From NCBI GenBank assembly GCA_022579005.1, contig MU401475.1, positions 239,726-303,725 of the forward strand: a stretch of DNA of 64,000 bases, in the 5' to 3' direction. Position numbers and translations under genes: made by a program. Every line of letters starts with the position of its first letter. Position 1 is the stretch's first letter. Below are positions 1-10,174 of the stretch, one piece after another. The DNA comes from Poronia punctata. Taxonomy: Eukaryota; Ascomycota; Sordariomycetes; Xylariales; Xylariaceae. The notes under the pieces were generated by a model. It was not told the origin of the DNA. It did no database searches and saw only the letters and a program-made list of their open reading frames with translations.

Positions 1-209
1 TTGTAAGTAACACAAACAAACGGGATGTGTTCATCGTCAGCGTCATCGTACAGCTACATAGGATAGCTATTCAACTCTACTCGTCACAGAAACCACCATA
101 TTTAAAACCAAGGTACAGCCGGACTCTTACTCCTACGCTCTTTCCCGCCCCTGATACGGATTAACCGACGAAACACCACCCCCAAAAAAACAACATTCCA
201 GGGTACAAC

Positions 210-1269
210 ATGGAAACCGAAAACAAAAGGCCAGAACCAGAAATCGTCGACGACAAAAGCGAGATATGTATCCCCTTCATCCTAGAGCGACTACACGCGC
301 ATATATCGACCGGCTCGGAACGGCCCTTCATCATCGGTCTGAACGGCGTCCAAGGCGTAGGCAAGACGACGCTTGTCCGTAAACTCGCCGATACCTTGAG
401 CCAGGAAGAGGGCCTGCAGACCCTGGTCTGCAGTATCGACGACTTCTACCTCTCGCACGACGACCAGGTTGCGCTCGCGCAATCTAAGCCCGATAATCCG
501 TTGGTACAAGTCAGGGGTGAACCTGGTATGTTCCTGTCCGCGCCCTCCTTTCGCTAGACAACGCTTTATGTACTGCCCCCTTATGTACCTACCTAGGTAT
601 ATGCCAGAGCACCATGTATTATACATACATATAAATAATAATAAATGCATTTCTCTGATATGACCAACCCCAAAACTTCCAGGAACCCACGACATAGATC
701 TATTGAAAGACTTCTTCGCAGCAATCCTAAGCCACAGTACGACGCGCGTGCCGCAATACGACAAATCGCTGCATTCCGGAAAAGGAGATCGGCTCCCGCG
801 CTCCGAGTGGCCCGAAGTCAACGCGCCCGGCCAGCCAAAAGTGCAAGTCGTCATCCTAGAGGGCTGGTGCGTGGGATTCCGGGCGGTGGCGCCGAACGAG
901 GTGACCGACATGTTCAACAGACCTTCTCGCACCCTCGGCAGTCACGAGCTCCCACATTTGCAGTTCGTCAACGCCCGGCTTTTCCAATACGATGCCATCA
1001 CAAACCTCTTGGATGCCTTCATCCATATAGATGCCGAGAACACCGAGTGGGTGTACGACTGGCGCCTCGAGCAGGAGGCCATGTTGCGCAAACAGCGCGG
1101 CGCCGGCATGACCGACGAAGAGGTCGTCAAGTTCGTCGACGCTTATTATCCCGCATACGAGCTGTTTACGGAGAATCTGCGCAACGGAGTGTTCGCTGAC
1201 AAACTGCGTTGTCAGCTTAGATTAGTTGTCGGTAAGGATAGAAGCGTGAAAGAGTCGATAGTCCTTTAA
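210..1269 (+). CDS. P-loop kinase, Tda10 / glycerate-kinase-like
   Basis: Two exons, 210-525 and 683-1269, joined across a 157-bp intron (GTATGT donor, CTTCCAG acceptor); 300 residues. Residues 46-53 read GVQGVGKT, a Walker A loop, followed about 25 residues later by SIDDFYLSHDD, the Walker B-like segment typical of the phosphoribulokinase/uridine-kinase fold. Exon 2 contains VVILEGWCVGF and a WRLEQE stretch, both characteristic of the yeast Tda10 (YGR205W)/plant D-glycerate 3-kinase group. Family members are small soluble ATP-binding proteins; plant relatives phosphorylate glycerate, while the fungal substrate is not established. The start at 210 is the first in-frame ATG and gives the usual short N-terminus. 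It is convergent with the ECM11-like gene downstream. Family assignment is from motif recognition; the substrate is inference. Confidence 0.88.
526..682 (+). other. intron of the P-loop kinase gene
   Basis: The donor is G|GTATGT after the codons for GEP and the acceptor is CTTCCAG|GA. Removing it joins P-G-T-H-D-I-D in frame. It is longer than most introns in this window and contains an ACCTACCTAGGT motif of the kind common in the spacers here. Confidence 0.85.
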
Positions 1270-1698
1270 TCCCACGTTGTATCACTGTGACTGTTATTAC
1301 TTCTATTATTGTAACTCTTTTTCTCTCTTCCGTAGGCCATGACCACATTGTATCTTGGAACTGCTGCCATCTAATAACTGGGACTTTAGCGGTGAACCCG
1401 CCTCGGTGGTAGGTAACAATGTATCAAAATGCCGGGTCCCAATCTGTCTGAACCGCGTCGCCTTTGTCAGACTAAGCAATATACTGCCATATAAAACAAA
1501 AGTGAGCCCCAGAACGCCGGCTCATGCGGTCGTAAAGTCGTGATATGCCGTACAATCCCCTAGGTTAACCGAAGCCGCCCGCCCGCCCGCCACGCGATTT
1601 CCCCGCTTTTCCATAGTGTCCGACATCCCCTCTTAGATGGCGGGAAATATCATTCCCTTGCAGATCGTGCACATAAATCTGCGCTCACCTCATCAAAA
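1270..1698. other. convergent intergenic spacer
   Basis: This spacer lies between the 3' ends of the kinase (+) and the ECM11-like gene (-), so it should hold both 3' untranslated regions. A short CCCG/CCGCC run occurs near 1,573-1,591. I see no gene or RNA. Confidence 0.6.
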
Positions 1699-3357
1699 TC
1701 AATCAAACTCCTTGCCCAAGATCATGCCTTCGCCCTCCGCTTTTAGCTCGGCGAGGGTTTGGCCGATGCCGTGGATCTTGTTCCGTACGGCTTCCTCCCG
1801 CTCTGCGATTTCGTTTTCAAAAGCGTCCACCATGGCTCGCTTGCTACTGCGCACCTCTTTGAACTGGCCCATGAGTTCTGTGAATCTCGAAAGAAACCAG
1901 TCCCCGGACGCTTCCCAATCTTTGATCGGCATCTTGGTAAAGAATTCTGCCTGGCTTGCTTCGTCTTGGTGGAAGAAGTGGTCCAATTTTTCTGGCAGGG
2001 TACCTCGATGGGCGTCAACCACAAACCTAGCTTCGGCTTGGGCCGGATCGTAATCGAATGCTTCCTGCTTCAAGGCGGCATAATCCATGGATGCAAGTGT
2101 TCCATCATCATAATCCAGTTCGTACGAACGCTTCTTCGTAGCTGCACGTCTCGTCTCGGATGGCTTAGGCATAGCGCTCTCGCGTAGACTTGTATTGTTC
2201 GCCAATGTCTTAGCAAATAGTTGTCGATTGACTTGCGTTTTCGGTTTTGGAACGGGTTGGGGCGACGGCTCTCTGCCAACACTCTCTTCTTCTGCCTCGT
2301 CCGGGTGACTGACCATAGGCGTGTCGGTGTCGGCAAAAATGGTAGATCTGCGTCCTGGTTGGTCCGGGACTACTAATCTGGGAAGGCGTTCTGGTTGTGT
2401 CTGTGTGATTATTGGCCGTGTCTGAGTCGCTTCCTCTGGGTCGGGATGACTTGGTTTCAGATATGGTTTGAGTCTTTGAGGTACAAGAGGCGGCGGCATC
2501 ACAGAGGCGTCACCGTCTAGGAAACTGACTCGCTCTAAATACGACTCTCGCTTGGGTTGTCTAAGCGCCATGGTCTTTGGATGTTGCAGCCTTTTGGACG
2601 GCGACTTTTCCGGCGAAGTAGTGGACGAGCTTCCATCCGGATATGGGCCATGCTCGTTATCAGATGCCACCTCCTTCGAAGTACCTCGTTGGCTCCTAGC
2701 CTCAGGTGTTGAGGCGCTTCTGGTGAGATTGTTGCCGTCTAGGTGTCGAGCATCCCTTCCGTTTCCCACCACGTTTATTAAGCCATTATGACCGATCAAG
2801 AAGGCCATATCCTGTCCCGCTCGTTCAGATTGTTTTGGGGCCGGGCGGTGACGGGAAGCGGCATGTTGCTGATACGTAGAAGCTGGAAGTGTCTGGGCTG
2901 GCGGAGGGCGATAAGCCACGGGTGGGTTAGAATCGTTATTACTGGTAGTGTCACTAAACGCGGAGCCTTCTATCGTCGATGCGTCCCAGAACGGTGGCGG
3001 CCGCTTAGGGTGCTGCAAGGGTTCAGACGATATTGCTCGGTGGGTGGTGTTGCGGGGAAGGTTCACAGACGCATCCCGCGAGTGGGCGGAACGTGAGGAT
3101 ACGCCGATACGTGTAGCGGCCGACGCACGCTTCGCGTTCGCATTAACTATTGGGGAGCGCGAACGACTGGGCGATGCATTCTGTGCCGCCTGGATTTGGG
3201 ATTGAGCTTTTGGTTGAGGAATCGTTACGTGGCGCGTCTGGCTCTGGGTATGGGGTTGGCTTGGGGGGTTGTAGGTTGATGCGGGAGCCGAGGCAGCAAC
3301 ACCGGGCTGACTGTGACCAAGCCCGGGGGCATTGACCACCCAGTCTTGCATTCTCAT
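1699..3357 (-). CDS. ECM11-domain protein (meiosis / synaptonemal complex)
   Basis: Single exon, 552 residues. The first 420 or so residues are Ser/Pro/Gln/Asn rich and look disordered. The last 120 residues form the conserved block seen in fungal Ecm11 proteins: a DHFFHQDEASQAEFFTKMPI segment, then WEASGDWFLSRF, then a highly charged helical segment with FENEIAEREEAVRNKIHGI that should form a coiled coil. In yeast, Ecm11 is a SUMO-modified component of the synaptonemal complex central element acting with Gmc2; nuclear, meiosis-specific action here is inference from that family. The start is the first ATG of the open frame; a second ATG two codons later (3,351) is an alternative. The stop lies 430 bp from the convergent kinase gene. 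I am confident of the domain, less so of the detailed role. Confidence 0.82.
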   Translation of the reverse strand: MRMQDWVVNAPGLGHSQPGVAASAPASTYNPPSQPHTQSQTRHVTIPQPKAQSQIQAAQNASPSRSRSPIVNANAKRASAATRIGVSSRSAHSRDASVNLPRNTTHRAISSEPLQHPKRPPPFWDASTIEGSAFSDTTSNNDSNPPVAYRPPPAQTLPASTYQQHAASRHRPAPKQSERAGQDMAFLIGHNGLINVVGNGRDARHLDGNNLTRSASTPEARSQRGTSKEVASDNEHGPYPDGSSSTTSPEKSPSKRLQHPKTMALRQPKRESYLERVSFLDGDASVMPPPLVPQRLKPYLKPSHPDPEEATQTRPIITQTQPERLPRLVVPDQPGRRSTIFADTDTPMVSHPDEAEEESVGREPSPQPVPKPKTQVNRQLFAKTLANNTSLRESAMPKPSETRRAATKKRSYELDYDDGTLASMDYAALKQEAFDYDPAQAEARFVVDAHRGTLPEKLDHFFHQDEASQAEFFTKMPIKDWEASGDWFLSRFTELMGQFKEVRSSKRAMVDAFENEIAEREEAVRNKIHGIGQTLAELKAEGEGMILGKEFD

Positions 3358-6212
3358 CCTCTACAGCTTAAAGAAGGCTGCAGTAGCCGGCAGCATATAG
3401 ATACCGGTCCGACGGGCTCCAGCCTCCAAGCAAGATACAGCCAGATATGATGACAAGTTATTGTTTACTTGTGTGGTTTGGGGTGGTAGGGTCCCGGCTA
3501 CGCGGTCATATGGATCCGGTCTCGAGAGGGCGTGTATACAGGTTCGCGGATAACATTGCCCAAGTGCGCGATGTGTACGAGTCTTTGAATATGCTAACCT
3601 ATAGGTGTGGATGATGTGGACGATGGACAAAGGTCGATTCGAATCGGGTGGACGAGAGGCAAAGCCGAATATGTATTGTTTATTATGTTGTTATTCTGCC
3701 ATCCTGCCCAATTCGATGGCGAAGTCAGGTCATGGCATTAAAGGGTAGACCCCTTAGAAAGTTTGTGGAAGCACGATGCCGCCGGAGGTCCAACGCAGCC
3801 GAATATGGATGGCTCGAATGGAGGGGGTTGATCGATTCAGAAGCCTCGCTCGCCTCTTTGTTGCTGCATAATGTTCTCTACGCTTGTCTCATCGTTGTGT
3901 AATAATGGAATGTGCAGTAGCGCGGTGGTTGCTTCCCCAGACAGGGGAAGCTGAGACGGGCAGTTTCCATTGGCTGGCGGAATTCTGTGGAACATTGTCA
4001 GCGGAGCCACCAGTTCTACCGTCCCCTATAACCCCCTATGAGCCAGCACAATCCGATGGCGCTTTGGCCTGTTTGGTGGGGTGCTCGGTACATCTCGTTG
4101 TTTTCCGAATTGCTGCTTTTATAGGTTCAATTTGATGTATTAAGCAACCTCCGCCATGACGCTCCAGGCCCTCGGTCGAATCGTGTCAAACGATAGCCTC
4201 GACTTTTCCATGTCTGGCCTATTGGTTTACATACCGTCATGTCCGATGAGTTGTCCTGCATATATCTTTCAATCCGTCCATGTCGAGCCATTAACGTCGT
4301 ACTTTTCCCACCTGGCTAGCTCTCTTACCCACATGCGATCTCTCGTTCGACCTTTTATTCGCGACTACAATCGTTGGGCAGCATGCCGTGCGGGCAAAGT
4401 GCAGATGAACTTGAGATGGAATCATTCGTGTGTTCTTTTCATATAAATCGTCACCAGCGCCAGACAGGCTCGTGAGATAGGCTGGCATTCTTGGTCCAGC
4501 TTCCACTGCGTTCCACATATATCAGGCCCAATCAATCAAGCGTGAGGCTTTCACCAGCTTCCCTCAATAGACGGAGATGTCTGTTCTCCGTATGTTCGTT
4601 GAGCCCAGTCATGAGCAGCCACCATCGTGACTTGTCCTCCCGCCGATCCTCTTTTTCATATATGATACATTTAACTGGATGCTGGCTCCATCTGCCGTTT
4701 GGTAAGTGTATCCAGGGCCCTGCTTATACGTCTGGTATCCCTGGCGAGCGTACCATTCCTCCTTGGACGTCTATTTCGGAATGCATCTAGTCTTAGTGTC
4801 GACCCTTGGATATAACGGATGCAAAGCTTCGTCTGACTTACCACCGGCACGATGTCACCCCTTTTTACATCATCAAGTGCTCCGTCGGCCGTCTTCTCTT
4901 GGGTGTCTTTTGCTCGCGTGTCCAACGCCATCCACATTTTGCCTTCTCTCGCCGCTATAGCTTCGACGTGAGCCATGGCCGCGACACCATACCCACCTCC
5001 TTGTAGAGCACTTGATATGAAAAGTTGATGGACCCAGATAGTGTCGGGCGGGAGCCCTGATTTCGCGTCTTCCTCGGCGGTATGTATCTCAAGTGCGACG
5101 TGACCGATGGGTATGAAATATCTGCCGGTCGCTTCCCTATTTCGCCTTTCGGTTCTATCTTGCCTTTCTACAAACCAGACATGCGTTGCTGTGTCTCGAA
5201 GGTGGCCTTTTCCCTATGCAGTCTAAGCCGGACATTCACCAACGTGGCCAGGGGGTAATCAAACATTAGGGTGTGTTGCAAAATGTTGTTCCAGCAACTT
5301 ATCCCGGTTCGGAATCTCATCTGATAATACCTGACGAGCGCTTGTTAGATGTTACACGAGTGCGAGAATGCTCGAGGCCAAGGTACAATCCAGTGAAAGA
5401 GTTTCTCTCCCCTCCTTGCCAACTCTGCCCATTGGAAAACCTCGTCTGCCCTCCATCCGCAGGCTACACGTTGTTCGTGCATGCGTTGTACGTGTTCCTG
5501 GCTTGCGGGGTCCCAAGGTATGATCTGCTTAAATATGAGCTATCCAGCTGTTGTTCACGGCAGTTTGGTTGCAATTTAAGACGTGCCTCGATTTTCCATG
5601 CATGGTTGGACGCCATTGTTGGCTGCTACCTCGACAGGGGCCTGCTTCTTCAGGAGGTAAATTGTTGCTAGGCTTCCTGGGCTTCCTGGGCTTCCTGGGC
5701 TTCCTGGGCTTCCTGGGCTTCTGCGTATCGCTCTGTGGTTAACATAGTTTTGATCTGATGTTTTAGCAAATTGGAATTTCTTATCCTACAGTCTGAACTT
5801 TCCCGTTCCGATCTTCGGCCTGCTGACTGCCTCTGGCCAGTTATTTTGGTTGGTTGTTCAATATTGGTCCGGGTTGCACGGCAACAATTCCGCATTCCCT
5901 TACATTGAGCGGCTGTTCCCGGCATAGGCTGGGCTCGATCATCAAAACGACGACTTACCTGCATGAAGGTTTCCCTATTAATAGATAGGGCTTGATTTCT
6001 GACGATGTGCAACGCTATGTGTCTATACCCGAAGAATGAAATATGGTTACGCTGATATTTTCACTCTGGCCACGAAGAGATGGCGATACTACTCAGTACA
6101 CGCCTCGCACGGCAGTGATGTATCCTGAAATCGGGGTTTTCCTTTGGGTTTGAATGTTTCGTTATTGGCATTACTTTGTGCAACATGTTTATAGTTATCG
6201 CCCACAAGTTTC
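3358..6212. other. 2.9-kb spacer without a supported gene
   Basis: This lies between the 5' end of the ECM11-like gene and the 3' end of the MFS transporter gene. Several open frames of 65-130 codons exist (for example 5,273-5,671) but none has recognisable similarity, convincing composition or splice continuity. It contains the GCTTCCTGG minisatellite at 5,672. The part next to 3,358 must carry the ECM11 promoter; I see no clear TATA box. Confidence 0.5.
5672..5721. repeat. 9-bp tandem repeat (GCTTCCTGG)x5
   Basis: There are five perfect copies of the 9-bp unit GCTTCCTGG from 5,672 to 5,716, followed by a degenerate copy. The unit length is a multiple of three, so open frames run through it on both strands (Ala-Gln-Glu on the minus strand), which explains the spurious small ORFs there. 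Confidence 0.95.
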
Positions 6213-8291
6213 TTATATCCGCTCCTTCTCCTTCTGCGAGTCTGTACTCTGTACAACGTCAGTCGGTGATTTCGATCCGCCGAGATTGCCCTCTGTCTCT
6301 CGGGTGTCGACTTTCACCGCATTGCCCTGCGTCCCAATTTTGATAAAGGGGGTAACGAGCAAGCCCGCCGCAGCGAATGCGATAGTTGTCTGGAACGTTC
6401 TTGTATATTTGAGCATAGGATCGTCCATACTTGCTGCTGTGGCTTCGACCGAGCTAAATACCGCCGTCGATATGCCTAGGATGGCTGTGTTCGATAATCG
6501 AACGAACACATTGAAGATACCACCTGCCAAGGACTGCTGGTGGCTCGGAAGCGATTGCAGCACATACATCTAAAGATACGCCAAGTACTTATTAACAATG
6601 GGTCTTCTTGCAGCGTTCTAGGTAGGATGCAAACCCCGAAGGCGCGGGAGGGGAGAGGTAGGAGCGACTCACGTTGGCAACATTAAATTGTAGGTCTGCA
6701 CCTGCGACATTCAGCACCAAGGCTGGAAATATAAAAGCCCAGTAATTGCTATCCGCCCGCATAAAAGAGAACAAAAGTGCTGCTCCAAGGTAACTCGCGG
6801 CGCCGCAAACCATAATCAACGTGTTATTCACACGATGCAGTATTCGCCCCGCGAGAATATTCCACAACAGACCCGCAATGGCCATTGGAAGAAGTCGTAC
6901 GGCAACGTCCAGAGTACGCAAGTTTTGCATTTGCTGCATGAAATACGCGATCCAGAAGCTCGTCCCTTGAAAACTCATGTTGCCGAGGACCACGGCGATA
7001 ATAATCTACACGCAATATCAGTAGGAGTACTACAAGTAATCGACCTGACAGGCCGTCTCCTTACCAAACTGAAATTGCGGTCTTTCCAGATATGCGGAGG
7101 CATCAAAGGCGTAGGGAAAACCCTCTCCCAGAAGACGAAGATGACCAGAAGCGCTATTCCAACGACAAGCAAGGCGATCACCTGACCCTGTGACCAGCCA
7201 TCTTGAGGCCCGAGCCTGCGCACTTGTCAACACATACGACTATGTACAAGTAGATAGGGATCGAACAAAACTCACGTTAAGCCAGCAGTAAACATTCCGG
7301 TACCGAGGACGGTAAGGATAGTCCCAACATAATCAAACTGTTTCAAAGCGCCGAGCCGCTCTCTTAACGGGGCGCGATCAAACGTCTCAACGTTGGGTAC
7401 AGCCCAGAAGGCGAGAACAGTGAAGACTGCCCAAATGATGGCCATCAGGATAAACCCGGCGCGCCAGTTAAACAGCTGCGTCGCGATGCCGCATAGAATA
7501 GTACCGAAGACGAAGCCCAGGGGGTTGCCGGCACTGAAGAAGGAGAAGGCGGTATTCTTGCGCTTCGACGGTGTTGAGTAGGCGGCGCCCAGGATACCAA
7601 TTGCCGGCGGCACCACCATGGCGGCGGGGATGCCTAGCACGCCGCACACGATCAACATCCAGAACGGATTCTGCGCGAATGCCACGACGAGCGAGAAGAG
7701 GCTGAAGCTCGCCATTCCGGTGATGAACATGGCTTTGCGGCCGAGTAGGTCGGCCAATTGACCGAGTCCTAATTGGAACGCTCCTGCCACAAGTCTAGGA
7801 AACCAGAAATTCAGTCAGATATTTCCCCCGACACCGGCGACAATGAGACCAGGAATGGCCTCGGGGAAGAGCGATGAGTTTACGCACGATGTTGAAGCGC
7901 TGATCCATGAGATCTGCCCCTGGGTCATGCCTAGATCCAGCGAGACGGGGACGGTGATAATCAGTGCAGTGCCGGTTAGAAAGGACGAAGAAGCCGTGGC
8001 CACAGTCGCCTGCGTTATGAAGGCCACCTCCTGTAACGTGTTCTTGAAGCAGTCTGGCCGTGCGCCGAAACTCGTCGTGATCCGCTCTAGCGTAGACATG
8101 CCGGCCTCGGCGTCGTCGCCATCGTCAGTGGTGCCAAGGCCTTCCTCCTTCACCATAACCGCATTCTCTCCTTTCGAGATAGAGGTTGCCGAGCTCTGAG
8201 ACGCAGTAATTGGCTCTTGGCCCGCCTGCTGCAACGACGACGACGACGACGACTCTGTGATATCGGTGGTTTTCTCCGAGGCGCTAGGCAT
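6213..8291 (-). CDS. MFS transporter, DHA2/ATR1-like
   Basis: Five exons on the minus strand: 8291-7888, 7794-7276, 7215-7065, 7005-6673 and 6569-6213, giving 587 residues with frame kept at every junction (introns 93, 60, 59 and 103 bp; GT...AG). The N-terminal 75 residues are a Ser/Glu/Asp-rich cytoplasmic tail including five consecutive Ser codons. The next part reads LGMTQGQISWISASTS, then GQLADLLGRKAMF, which matches the MFS motif A (G-x-L-A-D-x-x-G-R-K) in the TM2-TM3 loop. Hydrophobic segments continue to about residue 555, in keeping with a 12-14 helix drug:H+ antiporter-2 type protein of the plasma or vacuolar membrane. The substrate cannot be read from sequence; relatives include drug exporters and yeast Atr1/Amf1. 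The first intron has a GTGCGT donor, less usual but required for frame. Confidence 0.87.
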
Positions 8292-9604
8292 CTTGTCGGC
8301 TCCAAGGGGAAGAACGATGGGGTAGAGTATATCTGATCTGTCCGTATTTTCCTACCGCAGCACCAGCTAATGATCGGAAAGCAAAAAGCACAGCAACAGC
8401 ATTCCGTCGGGGCTGTACGTCTATTTATTTATTTTCTTCCATGTAAGTAGGTTAGGTGGGATATACTCTTATTAGGTGGGAGAAAACTCCAACATTTCCT
8501 GTAACTAAGCCAGACCTAACCTAAAGTATTCAATGCCCCTGCATTTGGTAGCCAATACTGGGGACCAGCCAGGTCTTCATCCCATATACATCCCACTACC
8601 ACTGCCACCAAATCACTGACAAAGGACATCTCCCCAGATGCGACCAGATAATCATCTAACCTACAACAAAGTTCATATCGATATCCATTCCACTGCTCTG
8701 TTCATACAGGCAATTAATAATGTGACATAAGTACATTGGCCAGGAATTCGATACATAACCCTGCCTACTTTACTCATATCTAGCGGCCGATGAAGCAATG
8801 TGGCTTGATCCGAGGCCGCGAATCGGTTCATCTTGCGTGCTTTTACCCTTGCAAACTAGAATATGTGTTTATGTTTCTATGCATTTAGGTACACATAAAC
8901 TACATGTAGGTAGTGTAGTGTCCTTTCACCATTTCTTGTAATGAGGCCCGGAGAGAGTCCCCATACCTCCCAATCCTTCATGTAACCTAGATACCTGATT
9001 AAGTAACCATCTATAATAGATCTTTGGCAAAAGCCTAGCGCTTACAAGTTTGAAGTATGCAAGAGATGGCGTATATGAGGTAGGTACCTTACCTAAGGTA
9101 CCTACTCAAAGTTATAAATCCGTGTGGGAGGGATTTGTCAGCTCACATCAAGGCTTAATAAACGACTCTCTCTCACTCTAATCTTTGAACAGGTAGGTAG
9201 GGTAATTATGTATATTATGTGAAAAGGGACAGATAAACAACTAAATTAAACGAGTCGAACAGGTTGACTGATTACCTTGTCTATGTGTTTCTAAAAGAAG
9301 AGGGGAAAAGATGATCAGAAATAAATTGAAATCATGTTATGTACCTACATCTTTGCTAACCTAGCATGTTTGATTCACTCTTGCCGTTGGTATAGATGCT
9401 TGAATATATACATACTTTTTTTAGCTTGCTTGATATTATCAATAAGACAGTTGCGAAACCTACTTTTCTTGTTCATTCAAAGGTTAAATAAATCACTTCG
9501 ACAACAAATTCTGACGATAGGAACGCGTTTTGTATATATATAGATAAGATATATGTTTTTGCCCTTTCCCTGCTATATGCATAAAGCCGTACACCCTCTC
9601 TCTT
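8292..9604. other. 1.3-kb spacer (MFS promoter side / UTP21 3' side)
   Basis: No coding region is supported. It is moderately AT-rich with many short TAGGTAGG/CCTACC motifs and a near-perfect palindrome at 9,080-9,105. The MFS promoter must lie near 8,300-8,600; no obvious TATA box was found. Confidence 0.5.
9080..9105. repeat. palindrome, 12-bp arms with 2-bp loop
   Basis: GTAGGTACCTTA is followed by CC and then TAAGGTACCTAC, a perfect inverted repeat able to form a hairpin. It is the longest clean example in this window of the ACCTA/GGTACC-type spacer motif. Confidence 0.9.
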
Positions 9605-10125
9605 TTACGTCCTCGGACTCCTTATAAAACCGACAACACCACTACAATACCCTACAAGACTATCCAGCCTACTACATTCGTTTGCCTGATGCTGTTTCCA
9701 TTCCTTCAGCGCGGCCATGAGAACTTCGCTCTCGAGAATGATATCAAAGTGTAGCCGTAGGAAGACGGTCATCCAGGCCTGGGTAAGTTCGTAGTCTCGT
9801 CTAGCCACGAGACGACTGGTCAGGGCTTTGATGAAATGTAATAGCTCATTTGACTCGTCGTCTGTTCCTGGCGAGAGGGATCGAAGTTCTAGATCCGCTG
9901 TGGCCGGCGCTAGGGATTTCAGATGGTCGATGAATTGGTTGTCTGTCGTTCATGATGATTATTAGCAACTCTTCATCAGTATGCATAGAGAAGGGGGGGG
10001 GGGGGGGGGGGGGGGGGTTTTGGAATGGGAGTAAGAGTTGGGTATGTATTAAAATTTACGATGGCAGCACCGGCCGGTACAAAACCCGTGAAGGCCTGTT
10101 GCTTTTTNNNNNNNNNNCCCCCCCG

Positions 10126-10174
<49 letters not shown>

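Noticed and set aside
291..932. 213-codon minus-strand open frame over the kinase gene
   Set aside because: It is antisense to the two well-supported exons, crosses the intron, and has no recognisable domain; it is a shadow of GC-rich coding DNA.
3630..3660. tRNA-like T-loop word (GATTCGAATC)
   Set aside because: No matching D-arm, anticodon arm or acceptor stem could be folded around it; the same holds for the TTCGAAC at 14,873 and GGTTCGAC at 23,640.
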